A stretch of 45,257 nt of DNA from Burkholderiaceae bacterium (GTDB lineage Bacteria > Pseudomonadota > Gammaproteobacteria > Burkholderiales > Burkholderiaceae_B). The DNA lies in NCBI GenBank assembly GCA_030728985.1, contig JANQYI010000043.1, forward strand, positions 1,444 through 46,700, written 5' to 3'. Below are positions 27,178 to 40,004 of this stretch, in pieces. The position numbers and the translations under genes were made by a program. Positions within the stretch are counted from its first letter, which is position 1, and every line of letters begins with the position of its first letter. The notes under the pieces are model-generated. The model made no database searches and was not told the origin of the DNA. It was given only the letters and a program-made list of their open reading frames with translations.

Positions 27178-28722
27178 TTGAAATACAAAGACTTGAGAGA
27201 CTTCATCTCGCAGCTTGAGAAAAACAACGACCTCAAGCGCATTGATACGCCTGTATCAAGCTCACTTGAAATGACTGAAATCTCAGATCGCGTTCTTAAA
27301 GCAGAAGGCCCGGCCCTGATTTTTCAACACGCCATGCACGAGGGCAAAAAAAGTGACATGCCGGTCCTCACCAACTTGTTTGGCACGCCCACGCGCGTCG
27401 CACAAGGCATGGGCGCGGCAGACACGACGGCGCTGCGTGACATCGGAGAGTTATTAGCCAGTTTGCGCGAGCCTGAGGCTCCAAAAGGTTTCAAAGACGC
27501 CCTGGCCAAAGTCTCCATGCTCAAAGCCGCTCTTTGGGACATGAGCCCAAAAAATGTCCGTGGCGCACCCTGTCAAGACATCGTCTGGGAAGGCAACGAT
27601 GTCGATCTCGCCAAACTGCCGATCCAGACCTGCTGGCCGGGCGATGTCGCCCCCTTGTTGACCTGGGGGCTTGTCATCACCCGTGGGCCCAACGCACGCC
27701 GACAAAACCTGGGCATTTATCGTCAACAAGTCATCGGTCGTAACAAACTCATCATGCGCTGGCTATCACATCGCGGCGGCGCGCTCGACTTTAGAGACCA
27801 CGCACTCGCGCATCCGGGTACCCCCTTTCCAATCGCCGTGGCCCTAGGCGCCGATCCCGCCACCACATTAGGTGCAGTAACCCCAGTTCCTGACTCGCTG
27901 TCCGAATATCAGTTTGCAGGGCTCCTCCGAGGCGGTCGCACCGAGGTCACCTCCGCGCTCGGCAGCAATCTTTCCGTTCCTGCAACCGCAGAAATTATTC
28001 TAGAGGGGCATTTACTTCCAAACAGCGATCCTCGAGCAATCCGACAGTCCGTCCCCGAAGGCGTGAACGCACCGCCCCCTTCCGAATATGAGCTCGCGCT
28101 CGAGGGCCCCTACGGCGACCACACCGGCTACTACAACGAACAAGACTGGTTTCCGGTCTTTACCGTCGATCGCATCACCATGCGACGCAATCCGATTTAT
28201 CACTCCACCTATACCGGCAAGCCGCCCGATGAGCCTGCCGTGCTCGGCGTCGCGCTCAACGAAGTCTTTGTGCCGATCTTGCGTCGTCAACTCCCCGAGA
28301 TCGTCGATTTTTATCTGCCGCCCGAGGGTTGCAGCTATCGACTCGCAGTCGTATCGATTCGCAAACAATATCCAGGACATGCGAAACGCGTCATGTTTGG
28401 ATTGTGGAGCCTGCTCAGGCAATTCATGTATACCAAGTTCATCGTGGTCGTCGATCAAGACATCAATCCGCGCGACTGGAAAGAAGTCGTGTGGGCCATG
28501 ACGACTCGGATGGATCCCGTCAGGGATACATTGCTGGTTGAAAACACGCCCATCGACTATCTGGACTTTGCTTCCCCAGTTTCAGGACTCGGCGGAAAAA
28601 TGGGCATGGATGCGACCAATAAATGGCCCGGGGAAACGCAACGCGAATGGGGCAAACCGATCGACATGGATGCCGCCACCAAGGCGCGTGTGGATGCGCT
28701 CTGGGGATCTTTGGGTCTCTAA
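27178..28722 (+). CDS. ubiD: 4-hydroxy-3-polyprenylbenzoate decarboxylase
   Basis: A 514-residue UbiD-family decarboxylase that uses prenylated FMN to remove the carboxyl group from the ubiquinone precursor. It begins [22 protein letters not shown] like most UbiD proteins and shows [48 protein letters not shown], and the [19 protein letters not shown] segment with conserved acidic residues of the active site. [13 protein letters not shown] lies near the end. The start is a TTG at 27178 after an AGGAAG ribosome site, and that reading gives the expected N-terminus. No ubiX is visible. It converges on the FecCD-like permease gene with 18 bases between stops. Confidence 0.95.
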   Translation: MKYKDLRDFISQLEKNNDLKRIDTPVSSSLEMTEISDRVLKAEGPALIFQHAMHEGKKSDMPVLTNLFGTPTRVAQGMGAADTTALRDIGELLASLREPEAPKGFKDALAKVSMLKAALWDMSPKNVRGAPCQDIVWEGNDVDLAKLPIQTCWPGDVAPLLTWGLVITRGPNARRQNLGIYRQQVIGRNKLIMRWLSHRGGALDFRDHALAHPGTPFPIAVALGADPATTLGAVTPVPDSLSEYQFAGLLRGGRTEVTSALGSNLSVPATAEIILEGHLLPNSDPRAIRQSVPEGVNAPPPSEYELALEGPYGDHTGYYNEQDWFPVFTVDRITMRRNPIYHSTYTGKPPDEPAVLGVALNEVFVPILRRQLPEIVDFYLPPEGCSYRLAVVSIRKQYPGHAKRVMFGLWSLLRQFMYTKFIVVVDQDINPRDWKEVVWAMTTRMDPVRDTLLVENTPIDYLDFASPVSGLGGKMGMDATNKWPGETQREWGKPIDMDAATKARVDALWGSLGL

Positions 28723-28740
28723 ACTTTTGACCCCTGGTCT

Positions 28741-29751
28741 TTATCGCGCTTGATCCCGTCGGCTCAGCAACAGCCACAGAAAAAACGGGCCGCCGACAAG
28801 GCTGGTGATGACGCCGACGGGTAACTCGGCGGGCATCACAACCAGTCTTGCCAACCCATCCGCAAGCAACAGCGCCGCGGCGCCACCGATCCATGACATC
28901 GGCAACAGCAAGCGATGATCCGCGCCGAGCCACATGCGCACCACGTGGGGCATCACCAGCCCGATAAACGCAATCCCGCCCGTGACAGCGACTAGCGGTC
29001 CGACTAAAAGACAAATGCCGAAGATCAGTTCGAGGCGTACCCGTTTTAAATCAAAGCCAAGGTGGTGGGCCTCGCGTTCGCCCAGCAACAGCGCGTTCAG
29101 CACACGCCAGCGCGCGACGAGCCAAAGCGACAGCAACACGGACCAAGGCAACAACCAAACCAAACTCGACCAACTTGCACGGGTCAAGCTACCCAATGAC
29201 CAGAACGCAAAACTACGAAATTGCGTATCCGAGGCAAAGGTGATGAGCAAACTCACCAGGCTCAATGCAAACGCATTGATCGCGATCCCCGCGAGTAACA
29301 AACCCGCTACACCTGGAACTCGCCGCCCAACAAGATAGGCGGCAACAGTCGCTAACGTCGCTCCCGCGAAACCTGCGAGGCCCGTTGACAGCAGACTCCC
29401 GAAACCGAGTAGCAGCGCGGTCACCGCCCCCAACGAGGCCCCCGCTGAAATACCAATCAAGGTCGGCTCAGCAAGCGGATTACGAAACAAGGCCTGCATC
29501 ACGGCCCCGCTTAATGCGAGTGCGCCACCCACAATGATGGCGAACAACACACGCGGCAAACGCAACTCAAACAACACCGTCTGCGACAAAGGATCGCTCG
29601 CCTCGCGCCCCAAAAGAAGCGCAAAAAAATCAGACCATGCCACGTCCACCGCACCCGCGCGAAGCGACAGCAAACCCAAACAAGCCAGAACAAACAAACC
29701 GCCCGAGAAGAGCACCGCCCGCTTGCCCGCTCCTCGCGCCGTCATGCTCAT
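28741..29751 (-). CDS. FecCD/BtuC-type ABC transporter permease (orphan)
   Basis: A 336-residue, strongly hydrophobic protein with about nine to ten membrane segments, typical of permeases for haem, siderophore or cobalamin import. Family stretches are LRLPRVLFAIIVGGALALSGAVMQALFRNPLAEP, the GAS-rich loop that meets the ATPase, FWSLGSLTRASW, GGIAFIGLVMPHVVRMWLGADHR, and the C-terminal LPVGVITSLVGGPFFLWLL. Neither a periplasmic binding protein nor an ATPase (HmuT/HmuV-like) is adjacent: downstream lies ubiD on the other strand, and upstream is an unrelated secreted protein. The ATG overlaps that gene's stop by one base (TAATG). The partner subunits must be elsewhere or absent, so the substrate is open. 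Confidence 0.88.
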   Translation of the reverse strand: MSMTARGAGKRAVLFSGGLFVLACLGLLSLRAGAVDVAWSDFFALLLGREASDPLSQTVLFELRLPRVLFAIIVGGALALSGAVMQALFRNPLAEPTLIGISAGASLGAVTALLLGFGSLLSTGLAGFAGATLATVAAYLVGRRVPGVAGLLLAGIAINAFALSLVSLLITFASDTQFRSFAFWSLGSLTRASWSSLVWLLPWSVLLSLWLVARWRVLNALLLGEREAHHLGFDLKRVRLELIFGICLLVGPLVAVTGGIAFIGLVMPHVVRMWLGADHRLLLPMSWIGGAAALLLADGLARLVVMPAELPVGVITSLVGGPFFLWLLLSRRDQAR

Positions 29752-30464
29752 TAGCGAATCGATTTGACTTCAATCACGGAGCGCTGCCCAGACTGCATGA
29801 TTTCCTGCTTCATCACGAGATTTAGGCTTGGACAAAACCAGTCCGTGACTTGCGATTGAATCGGCGGGATGGGAATCATCGCGCCCCGCAGCTGCACGAG
29901 TGTAGGATCGGTGCCGCGCGAATACCGCACGGGCCAACACGCTTGCTGACCTGCCGCGGTTTCAATACGCTGCTGCTCGCCCACCGTTTTTTCACCCATC
30001 CGCACCGTCAAGGGCGTCGTGGGACCTCTGCGTGGGTCACCGATGGCCAGACGGAAAGACTGCGGCGCAAATCGTTGACCCGCCGCACTGATCGGCGCGC
30101 CATAGCCAAACAGACTGAGCATCTGCACATCGATGTCGGGATCACCCGCTTTTTTAACCTCGCCCGGCTGAGTCAGACTGGTTTTAGCGCCCTCCACACG
30201 CAGCACGTGATCCACCTCGGTTTCGCCAGACAACATACCGAGCAGCGCGTATTTCGCATAGCCCTTGATGAGCGCCTGGCACTGCTTGGTCGCAGGCTTT
30301 TGTACCTGACTAAAGCTGAGCTTGGCGGACACTTGAATGAGGCCGGAGCCGACAATTTCTATCTCGCTACCATTGTGGAAAAACTTCGCCTGACAGACCT
30401 CTGCCGCCGCCACATTCGTCAACCCTAGCAAGGCCAGGGTCGGCCATAAAGACTTCCACCCCAT
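29751..30464 (-). CDS. Secreted protein of unknown function
   Basis: A 237-residue protein with a signal peptide (MGWKSLWPTLALLGLTNVAAA, cleavage near residue 21). The mature part has several cysteines (in EVCQAKFF, KQCQALIK, QQACWPVRY and DWFCPSL), possibly forming disulfides in the periplasm. Strands predicted by alternation and the closing segment NLVMKQEIMQSGQRSVIEVKSI recall periplasmic beta-sheet proteins such as DUF3108 members, but I could not assign a family with confidence. GGGAG precedes the ATG. It lies between dacB (15-base gap) and the orphan permease gene (1-base overlap), so all three are probably on one mRNA. Confidence 0.7.
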   Translation of the reverse strand: MGWKSLWPTLALLGLTNVAAAEVCQAKFFHNGSEIEIVGSGLIQVSAKLSFSQVQKPATKQCQALIKGYAKYALLGMLSGETEVDHVLRVEGAKTSLTQPGEVKKAGDPDIDVQMLSLFGYGAPISAAGQRFAPQSFRLAIGDPRRGPTTPLTVRMGEKTVGEQQRIETAAGQQACWPVRYSRGTDPTLVQLRGAMIPIPPIQSQVTDWFCPSLNLVMKQEIMQSGQRSVIEVKSIR

Positions 30465-30479
30465 GGTGATTTCTCCCGA

Positions 30480-31994
30480 TTACTTGGCGGTGAGCCAGGC
30501 AATCAATGCGTTTTCAAAAGAACGTGCTTCGTGCGCACGCTCATGATTCACCATACTGACCACCACATAACGCTTGCCGCTGGTCGACCAGACATAGCCC
30601 GCTACCGAGCGGACATCACGTAACCCGCCTGTTTTTAAATGCGCCAGGGACTTAGTCGCTGGATCACGCAAACGATAGCGCGTCGTCCCATCCACGCCCA
30701 GGATCGCAAGTGAAGACACATACTCGGGCATGACCGGTGAGATCCACGCGCGATTGAGCATCTGTGTCAGGCTGTCTGCAGAAACGACTCCATTTCTTGA
30801 GAGCCCAGAGCCATTATCCAGCACCATCCCCTTCATGGGTAAACCTTGTCGAGCGAGTACCTCTTGCGCGACCTGCACACTCCCCGCTACGGTGGCGGGT
30901 TTGCGTCCCGCCTCAGCACCCAAGGTCAGCAATAACACGCGCGTCATCACATTGTTGCTGCGCTTGTTGATCAAGCGTATCACTTCAGACAAGGGCGGTG
31001 ACTGATGCGAAGCGACCGCCACGGCGCTGCTTGGGATCGCGCCCGAACGCACTTGCCCTGTCATGGTGCCGCCTACTTCGCGCCAGATTTCCCGCAACAC
31101 GCGCGCACCGAATTCCTGTTGCGACAACGCCAGACGAAACACATCAAACTCGCCACAAGAACCAGCACCGCGCCCGGAGACACGAATGCGCACCTTATCC
31201 CCACTCACCGTCGTGTCGGTGCTGATGGAAGGCGACCCCGGACACTGTCCGTCCACCCAAGCCACATTGGCCTCGAGCTCGACACCGGGGATAGGAGGAT
31301 CGACAAAGGGCTTCCACGTTTTGGTCGCAGGATCAGGAGAAAATACCAGGCGCATCGCACCAAAGCCCACCATAAACGCGTCTGGGCTGGCGTTGTAGGG
31401 TCGGTCTGCCGAACCGTCAAAAGTAGAAGGATCAATTGTCACATCGCCAAAGATTGAACGATCGATCACAATATCGGAGATCTCCTTGATCCCACGCAAA
31501 CGCAAATCGCGCATCAGCCGCCAAACATCTGGCAACATCAACACAGGATCGCCACCTGCGCGTAAATACAAGGGGCCGCTCAACACACCTTTTTCATTGA
31601 CCCGAGATTGGGCATCCAACATGAAATTGGTATGCCAGACATAATTGGGACCCAAGCGCGAGAGCGCGGCGTAGGTCGTGACAAGTTTCATCACTGAAGC
31701 AGGGTTACGCAAGGTGTCGGGCGCCACCGCCATCAATCGCGAGCCGCCCACCTCTTGAACAACCAGTGACAAGGATGACTCAGGCAACTTCGTCTTCGCC
31801 CAAGCGCGCGCCAACTCGGGTGGCATGGGGACTGTCGCAGACACTGGCGAGGCGACGGAGGATTTGACTTGCGCTTTGGCTTGCGCCCGCACAACATCGG
31901 GCATACAAACCAGGCCAACACCAACCAACACATTAAGCATCACGAAGCAGCTTTTGACTGAGCTGCGCCAAGTCCGTTGATTACCACCAGCCAT
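30480..31994 (-). CDS. dacB: D-alanyl-D-alanine carboxypeptidase/endopeptidase (PBP4 type)
   Basis: A 504-residue periplasmic class C penicillin-binding protein. After a signal peptide (about 1-37), the three active-site motifs appear in order: SVMK at 100-103 (nucleophile S100), SRN at 399-401 and KTG at 454-456. The long insertion between the first and second motifs is the extra-domain arrangement of the DacB/PBP4 family, which trims peptidoglycan cross-links and pentapeptides. It is divergent from queA (113-base gap), and the secreted protein and FecCD-like permease follow downstream. Confidence 0.94.
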   Translation of the reverse strand: MAGGNQRTWRSSVKSCFVMLNVLVGVGLVCMPDVVRAQAKAQVKSSVASPVSATVPMPPELARAWAKTKLPESSLSLVVQEVGGSRLMAVAPDTLRNPASVMKLVTTYAALSRLGPNYVWHTNFMLDAQSRVNEKGVLSGPLYLRAGGDPVLMLPDVWRLMRDLRLRGIKEISDIVIDRSIFGDVTIDPSTFDGSADRPYNASPDAFMVGFGAMRLVFSPDPATKTWKPFVDPPIPGVELEANVAWVDGQCPGSPSISTDTTVSGDKVRIRVSGRGAGSCGEFDVFRLALSQQEFGARVLREIWREVGGTMTGQVRSGAIPSSAVAVASHQSPPLSEVIRLINKRSNNVMTRVLLLTLGAEAGRKPATVAGSVQVAQEVLARQGLPMKGMVLDNGSGLSRNGVVSADSLTQMLNRAWISPVMPEYVSSLAILGVDGTTRYRLRDPATKSLAHLKTGGLRDVRSVAGYVWSTSGKRYVVVSMVNHERAHEARSFENALIAWLTAK

Positions 31995-32107
31995 ACCATC
32001 ACCAATTTAAGGGGTTAAGCCGACAGCATACAAAAAAAGCGCGCGGACAGGCTTAAAATAAGCAGTTTGTCTGTCAAACCTCTCAAGTCCGCCCAAAGGT
32101 TGCAAGC

Positions 32108-34314
<2,207 letters not shown>

Positions 34315-34346
34315 CCACCACCTAACTTTTTCTAAAGGAGACCTTA

Positions 34347-34688
34347 ATGTCTGCTCAAGCAATATCCGGCCTCGTGCTGGCACAGGCTGGTGATACAGCA
34401 AGCTCACTGATGGGGATGGCACCCATTCTGTTGATGTTCGTTGTGCTTTATTTCCTGATGATTCGTCCACAGATGAAGCGCCAGAAAGAACACAAAGCAC
34501 TGTTGGCCGCGTTGGCCAAGGGTGATGAGGTCATTAGTGCGGGTGGTTTGCTCGGTAAAGTCACCAAGGTGAGCGACAACTACGTCACCATCGAAGTCTC
34601 TGAACTGGCAGAAAAGCCTATCGAAGTCATGATGCAAAAAGCGTCCGTGTCCGCGGTCCTGCCAAAAGGCACGATCAAAGCACTCTAA
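34347..34688 (+). CDS. yajC: Sec translocon accessory subunit YajC
   Basis: A 113-residue inner-membrane protein that associates with SecDF. A single membrane segment (about 22-39, MGMAPILLMFVVLYFLMI) is followed by the family signature RPQMKRQKEHKALLAALAKGDEV and a small cytoplasmic beta domain (GGLLGKVTKVSDNYVTIEV). The ATG follows AAAGGAGACC. A hairpin lies between it and secD, so yajC may be expressed more strongly than the downstream genes. Confidence 0.96.
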   Translation: MSAQAISGLVLAQAGDTASSLMGMAPILLMFVVLYFLMIRPQMKRQKEHKALLAALAKGDEVISAGGLLGKVTKVSDNYVTIEVSELAEKPIEVMMQKASVSAVLPKGTIKAL

Positions 34689-34703
34689 GCCTGCCTCAAT
34701 ATC

Positions 34704-34741
34704 GCCCCGTCGCGCGTTGCGCGGGGCGCAATCCTTTTTTT
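34704..34741 (+). terminator. Hairpin with T-run between yajC and secD (possible attenuator)
   Basis: GCCCC and GCGC (with a 3-base bulge) pair across a short GTT loop with GCGC and GGGGC (34704-34727), followed after a few bases by seven T residues (34735-34741). The T-run is about seven bases from the stem, so termination would be partial at best. Its place inside an otherwise compact Sec operon suggests it tunes the ratio of yajC to secDF message (inference). Confidence 0.45.
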
Positions 34742-34755
34742 GATCCCCGTCGGCA

Positions 34756-36624
34756 ATGAATCGTTATCCCCTTTGGAAATACCTGACGGTGCTGATCGCG
34801 ATTGTGATCGGCCTGCTCTATACCCTGCCTAACTTTTTTGGTGAGTCACCGGCTGTCCAGGTCTCGAGTGCCAAGGCAACGCTGAAAATCGATCCCGCCA
34901 TGCTTGATCGCGTGCAAACGATCCTGCAGCAGGCAGATATCCCCAATTCGGGTGCCTCCTTCGAACTGAATGGCACGGTGGGGACGGTTCGCTTCCGTTT
35001 CCCCAGCACCGATATTCAGCTCAAAGCGCGAGATTTGATTGAAAAATCACTCAATCCAAATCCGGCCGAACCTTCATATACCGTCGCACTCAACCTCTTG
35101 CCCGCCTCACCCTCCTGGCTAAGCGCCATCGGCGCAAACCCCATGTACCTGGGCCTGGACCTACGAGGCGGCGTGCACTTTTTGCTCCAAGTCGACATGC
35201 AGGGCGCGCTCACTTCGCGCTATGACTCCTTGGTGACGGACTTACGTGTTGCCTTACGCGATCAGCGTATCGAAACCACGGGCATCGACCGCGACGGCAT
35301 GTCAGTCGTGTTGTCGTTTAACTCCGCGGCCGCCCGCGACCGCGCCATCTCGACCTTGCGCACGCGCAACCCAGACCTGCAGATGCTCGAACGGACCGAA
35401 GGCGGTCGCTTGCAAATCGTCGGTCGCCTGAGCCAGGCCGCCATCACAGCGGTGCAAACGAGCGCCTTGAAACAAAACATCACCACGCTTCACAACCGCA
35501 TCAACGAACTTGGTGTCGCCGAGCCGATTATTCAACAACAAGGCACCGACCGGATTGTGGTTCAACTGCCGGGCGTGCAGGACGTTGCCAAAGCCAAGGA
35601 TATTCTCGGCCGAACCGCCACCCTTGAAATTAGGATGGTCGATGACTCCCCCGCAGCGACCAATGCGTTGGCGGCAGGAACGGTGCCTTTTGGTCTGGAA
35701 CGCTACCTCGATCGCGATGGGCGTCCCATCCTCGTGCGTCGCCAGGTCGTGCTGACAGGTGAAAATCTTCAAGATGCGCAAGCGGGTCGTGATGGTCAAA
35801 ACCAACAGCCCGCTGTTCATCTGACCTTGGACTCCAAGGGTGCTCGGATTTTCCGAGACGTGACCCGCGACAACGTCAACAAGCGCATGGCGATTTTGTT
35901 GTTTGAAAAAGGTCGTGGCGAGGTGGTGACCGCTCCTGTCATTCGCGCTGAAATTCCTGGCGGTCAGGTGCAAATCTCAGGCAGCATGACGGCCGAAGAA
36001 GCGGCTGACACGGCCTTGTTATTGCGCGCGGGCTCACTGGCCGCGCCGATGGAAATCATCGAAGAACGCACGATCGGACCGAGCCTCGGTGCTGAAAACA
36101 TCGAAAAAGGTTTTAACGCTACGCTGTATGGCTTCATCGGCATCGCCATTTTCATGGTGATTTACTACCACTTGTTTGGCGCGTTTTCCACCGTAGGTCT
36201 GTGTCTCAACATCTTGCTGCTGCTTGCGCTGCTCTCCATGTTGCAAGCCACCTTGACGCTTCCAGGCATCGCCGCGATTGCCTTGACGCTGGGGATGGCG
36301 ATCGACTCCAACGTGCTGATCAATGAGCGAATACGAGAAGAGTTACGCAAAGGCGAGTCGCCTCAAAACGCGATCAACCTCGGCTTTGATCGCGCCTGGG
36401 GCACGATTGTCGACTCCAACCTGACCACGCTTATCGTGGGTGTCGCACTGCTGATCTTTGGCTCCGGTCCCGTGCGAGGCTTTGCCGTTGTTCACTGCTT
36501 AGGCATTCTGACCTCCATGTTCTCGGCCGTGATTGGCGTGCGTGCGCTCGCCAATCTCTGGTATGGCCACAAGAAAAAGCTGCAGTCAATCTCGATCGGC
36601 ACTATCTGGAAACCCAAGGACTGA
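34756..36624 (+). CDS. secD: Protein translocase subunit SecD
   Basis: A 622-residue RND-like membrane protein that uses the proton gradient to complete protein export. Membrane segment 1 (about 8-26) is followed by the SecD signature GLDLRGGVHFLLQVDM, and a large periplasmic P1 domain covers about 30-440. Five further membrane segments follow, with the FMVIYYHLFGAFS and GMAIDSNVLINERIREEL motifs, the latter carrying the conserved proton-relay aspartate. The length matches beta-proteobacterial SecD. The secF start lies 2 bases after its stop. Confidence 0.96.
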   Translation: MNRYPLWKYLTVLIAIVIGLLYTLPNFFGESPAVQVSSAKATLKIDPAMLDRVQTILQQADIPNSGASFELNGTVGTVRFRFPSTDIQLKARDLIEKSLNPNPAEPSYTVALNLLPASPSWLSAIGANPMYLGLDLRGGVHFLLQVDMQGALTSRYDSLVTDLRVALRDQRIETTGIDRDGMSVVLSFNSAAARDRAISTLRTRNPDLQMLERTEGGRLQIVGRLSQAAITAVQTSALKQNITTLHNRINELGVAEPIIQQQGTDRIVVQLPGVQDVAKAKDILGRTATLEIRMVDDSPAATNALAAGTVPFGLERYLDRDGRPILVRRQVVLTGENLQDAQAGRDGQNQQPAVHLTLDSKGARIFRDVTRDNVNKRMAILLFEKGRGEVVTAPVIRAEIPGGQVQISGSMTAEEAADTALLLRAGSLAAPMEIIEERTIGPSLGAENIEKGFNATLYGFIGIAIFMVIYYHLFGAFSTVGLCLNILLLLALLSMLQATLTLPGIAAIALTLGMAIDSNVLINERIREELRKGESPQNAINLGFDRAWGTIVDSNLTTLIVGVALLIFGSGPVRGFAVVHCLGILTSMFSAVIGVRALANLWYGHKKKLQSISIGTIWKPKD

Positions 36625-36626
36625 TC

Positions 36627-37568
36627 ATGGAACTCTTTCGAATCAAAGGCACCATCCCCTTTATGCGACATTCGCTGGTGCTCAACATCATCAGCGTACT
36701 GTTCTTCGTGGCAGCGGTCTTTTTTATCGTTACGCGCGGCTTTCACCTGTCGATCGAGTTCACGGGCGGCACGGTCATGGAGGTGAGCTACACCCAGGCG
36801 GCCCCTCTTGAGCAGGTCCGAAGCTCCATTTCTGGCCTAGGCTATTCAGACTTTCAAGTCCAAAACTTCGGCACCTCCCGCGACGTGCTGATCCGCTTGC
36901 CCCTAGCAGCCGGCCAAAGCTCGAGCATTCAGAGCGAAGCCGTGATGAAGGCCCTGAAAGCAACAGATCCAAACGTCGAACTGCGCCGCGTCGAGTTTGT
37001 CGGTCCCCAAATCGGTCGCGAGCTTGTTGAAAACGGTTTGCTTGCCCTGTTGTTTGTGGTGATCGGCATTGTGATCTACCTTGCGATCCGCTTTGAATGG
37101 AAGTTCGCTATTGCAGGCGTGCTGGCCAACTTGCATGACGTGGTGATCATTCTCGGTTTCTTCGCGTTTTTTGGGTGGGAGTTTTCTCTCGCCGTGCTTG
37201 CCGGCGTGCTGGCGGTACTCGGCTACTCGGTCAACGAATCGGTTGTGATCATGGATCGTATCCGTGAAAATTTCCGTAAAGAGCGAGACGTTCCCGTGGT
37301 TGAAGTGATCGACAGCGCAATCACACAGACCATTTCACGCACGATCATCACCCACGGCTCAACCCAGATGATGGTGCTGACCATGCTGATTTTTGGTGGT
37401 CCGACGCTTCATTACTTTGCGCTGGCTCTGACCATCGGCATTTGGTTCGGTATTTATTCCTCCGTGTTTGTTGGTGCATCGATTGCGATGTGGCTCGGTA
37501 TCAAGCGAGAAGACATGATCAAGCCGATCAAAAAGCCCGATGAGCTCGAAGAGACTTATCAGGAATAA
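36627..37568 (+). CDS. secF: Protein translocase subunit SecF
   Basis: A 313-residue partner of SecD. An N-terminal membrane segment ([17 protein letters not shown]) leads into the periplasmic [14 protein letters not shown] segment typical of SecF. The conserved [15 protein letters not shown] motif in the fourth membrane region and [14 protein letters not shown] follow. It starts 2 bases after secD. The miaB frame remains open back into its 3' end, but the preferred miaB start is downstream of the secF stop. Confidence 0.96.
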   Translation: MELFRIKGTIPFMRHSLVLNIISVLFFVAAVFFIVTRGFHLSIEFTGGTVMEVSYTQAAPLEQVRSSISGLGYSDFQVQNFGTSRDVLIRLPLAAGQSSSIQSEAVMKALKATDPNVELRRVEFVGPQIGRELVENGLLALLFVVIGIVIYLAIRFEWKFAIAGVLANLHDVVIILGFFAFFGWEFSLAVLAGVLAVLGYSVNESVVIMDRIRENFRKERDVPVVEVIDSAITQTISRTIITHGSTQMMVLTMLIFGGPTLHYFALALTIGIWFGIYSSVFVGASIAMWLGIKREDMIKPIKKPDELEETYQE

Positions 37569-37611
37569 ACAACCCAACGCCCACGGGATCAACACCCGCT
37601 CCGGCACCATC

Positions 37612-38979
37612 ATGCAAAAAACAGATAATCCCAAAAAAGTATTCATCCGCACCTTTGGCTGCCAGATGAACGAATACGACTCCGACAAAATGCTCGATGT
37701 CCTGGGACAAGAGCGTGGCGTGGTGGTCACGCAAAATCCCGAAGACGCTGACGTCATTTTGTTTAACACCTGCTCCGTGCGAGAAAAAGCGCAGGAAAAG
37801 GTGTTTTCCGATCTCGGTCGCATCAAACACCTCAAAGCTCTCAATCCCGATCTCGTGATCGGCGTGGGCGGTTGCGTCGCCAGCCAAGAAGGCTCGGCCA
37901 TCGTCGATCGCGCGCCCTATGTCGATGTGGTGTTTGGACCCCAGACCCTGCATCGCTTGCCTGAATTGATCGCGCGTCGACGCTCCGAGGGTCGCTCGCA
38001 AGTCGACATCAGTTTTCCTGAGATCGAAAAATTCGATGCGATGCCGCCCGCCCGCGTCGAGGGCGCGACCGCCTTCGTCTCGATCATGGAAGGCTGCAGC
38101 AAATATTGCAGTTTCTGTGTCGTGCCCTACACCCGTGGCGAAGAAATCTCGCGTCCGTTTGAAGATGTGCTGACCGAGGTCGCCGACCTGGCTGACCAGG
38201 GCGTCAAAGAAGTCACCTTGCTCGGTCAAAACGTCAACGCCTATCGCGGTCGCATGAGTGCAGACGCCAATGCCGAGATTGCCGACTTTGCCACACTCCT
38301 TGAGTACGTCCACGAGATCCCAGGTATAGAACGCATTCGCTACACCACCTCCCACCCCAAGGAAATGACCACGCGCATGACCGAGGTGTACGCACGCCTG
38401 CCCAAGCTGGTGTCCTTTCTCCACCTGCCCGTCCAGGCCGGCAGCGATCGCGTCCTCGCCGGCATGAAACGCGGTTACACCGCGATCGAATTCAAATCCG
38501 TCGTCCGTAAATTACGTGCCGCGCGTCCAGGTCTAACACTGTCCTCCGATTTCATCGTTGGGTTCCCTGGTGAAACCGAAGAGGACTTCGAAAAAACCAT
38601 GAAACTCATCGAGGAAGTCGGTTTCGACACCTCTTTTTCCTTTGTGTACTCACGCCGTCCTGGCACACCTGCCGCGGACCTGACCGACGATACCCCTCAA
38701 ACCGTCAAGCTGCAGCGCTTGCAACGGCTGCAAGCGCTCATCAACGAGCAAGCGCATGCGATCGCGCGCAGTATGGTCGGTTCAACTCAACGCATCCTTG
38801 TTGAGGGCACTTCCACGCGTGACCCCAACGAGCTTAGCGGTCGTACCGAAAACAACCGTATCGTCAATTTTCCAGGACATCCACGACTGATTGGTCAAAT
38901 GATCGATGTCGTGATCACGGATGCGATGACCAACACCTTCAGAGGTCGCGTCGCGATTCAAGACGAGGTCACACAATGA
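37612..38979 (+). CDS. miaB: tRNA-2-methylthio-N6-dimethylallyladenosine synthase
   Basis: A 455-residue radical-SAM methylthiotransferase acting on i6A37 of tRNAs. Three cysteines of the N-terminal UPF0004 domain (C17, C54, C88) bind one iron-sulfur cluster. The radical-SAM CxxxCxxC (C162, C166, C169) binds the other. A TRAM domain closes the protein (about 390-450). I chose the ATG at 37612 because the product ([17 protein letters not shown]) has the usual short lead before the first cysteine. A longer frame from 37540 would overlap secF. The start lacks a strong Shine-Dalgarno. The stop overlaps phoH by four bases (ATGA). Confidence 0.94.
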   Translation: MQKTDNPKKVFIRTFGCQMNEYDSDKMLDVLGQERGVVVTQNPEDADVILFNTCSVREKAQEKVFSDLGRIKHLKALNPDLVIGVGGCVASQEGSAIVDRAPYVDVVFGPQTLHRLPELIARRRSEGRSQVDISFPEIEKFDAMPPARVEGATAFVSIMEGCSKYCSFCVVPYTRGEEISRPFEDVLTEVADLADQGVKEVTLLGQNVNAYRGRMSADANAEIADFATLLEYVHEIPGIERIRYTTSHPKEMTTRMTEVYARLPKLVSFLHLPVQAGSDRVLAGMKRGYTAIEFKSVVRKLRAARPGLTLSSDFIVGFPGETEEDFEKTMKLIEEVGFDTSFSFVYSRRPGTPAADLTDDTPQTVKLQRLQRLQALINEQAHAIARSMVGSTQRILVEGTSTRDPNELSGRTENNRIVNFPGHPRLIGQMIDVVITDAMTNTFRGRVAIQDEVTQ

Positions 38980-40004
38980 GTCGCCCCCCTGTCAAGACCT
39001 CCTCGCGAGCGCGCCCCCTACCCGTCAAAATGACACTGGACGGCAGCAACCAGCAACTGGCTAACTTGTGTGGCCCTCTGGATGTGAATCTTCGCCAAAT
39101 CGCTGATGGTCTCGACCTCGAGCTGACCAGACAAGGCAACAAACTGACGATCCGTGGCGCGCATGCCGAGGCGGCGAGCAAAATGCTGTTTGCTTTTCAT
39201 GATCGTGCTGCCCAACACGCTCTGTCTGTCGATGATATTCAGCTTGGTCTCGTAGAGATTGGCGTAGGTCGTTCCGTCACGCCCACCATGCCCACGTTTG
39301 ATCCCAGCGAATTTCCACCCCTCGATGACGAGAGCGGCACCATCGCCTTGCGCACACGTCGCAGTGATTTGCGTCCGCGGACTCCCCGGCAGCGCGACTA
39401 TCTCAACAACATTCTCAAACACGACATCACCTTTGGCGTGGGTCCCGCCGGCACAGGTAAAACCTGGCTCGCGGTGGCGTGTGCGATTGACGCCATGGAA
39501 CGCGATACCGTGCAGCGCATCGTGCTGACACGTCCGGCCGTCGAGGCGGGTGAACGTCTGGGCTTTCTGCCTGGTGATCTCGCTCAGAAAGTCGATCCCT
39601 ATTTACGCCCACTCTATGATGCGCTCTACGACTTGATGGGTTTTGAACGCGTACAACGTTTGTTTGAAAAACAAACCATCGAAATCGCACCGTTAGCCTA
39701 CATGCGAGGTCGTACGCTGAACCATGCGTTCGTGATTTTGGACGAAGCGCAAAACACGACCCCCGAACAGATGAAAATGTTTTTGACGCGCATCGGGTTT
39801 GGCAGCAAAGCCGTTATCACGGGCGACCCCTCGCAGGTTGATTTGCCCAAAGGCCATAAAAGCGGACTGGCGCATGCAGTCAAAGTCCTTGAGGACGTCA
39901 AAGGCATCGCCGTGACCAAATTCACGAGTCGCGATGTCGTGCGGCATCCTTTGGTGGCCCGTATCGTCGACGCGTATGAACAAGCCGAACAACACGCCAG
40001 CTGA
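38976..40004 (+). CDS. PhoH-family ATPase (PhoL/YbeZ-like)
   Basis: A 342-residue P-loop protein. An N-terminal KH-like segment (about 15-70) precedes the ATPase domain with Walker A GPAGTGKT at 156-163 and Walker [11 protein letters not shown]. In E. coli the homologous ybeZ lies in the same order, miaB-ybeZ-ybeY-corC-lnt, and works with YbeY in ribosome maturation and RNA processing. Its start overlaps miaB by four bases, and its end overlaps the ybeY start by 29 bases, so expression is tightly linked. Confidence 0.93.
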   Translation: MSRPPVKTSSRARPLPVKMTLDGSNQQLANLCGPLDVNLRQIADGLDLELTRQGNKLTIRGAHAEAASKMLFAFHDRAAQHALSVDDIQLGLVEIGVGRSVTPTMPTFDPSEFPPLDDESGTIALRTRRSDLRPRTPRQRDYLNNILKHDITFGVGPAGTGKTWLAVACAIDAMERDTVQRIVLTRPAVEAGERLGFLPGDLAQKVDPYLRPLYDALYDLMGFERVQRLFEKQTIEIAPLAYMRGRTLNHAFVILDEAQNTTPEQMKMFLTRIGFGSKAVITGDPSQVDLPKGHKSGLAHAVKVLEDVKGIAVTKFTSRDVVRHPLVARIVDAYEQAEQHAS

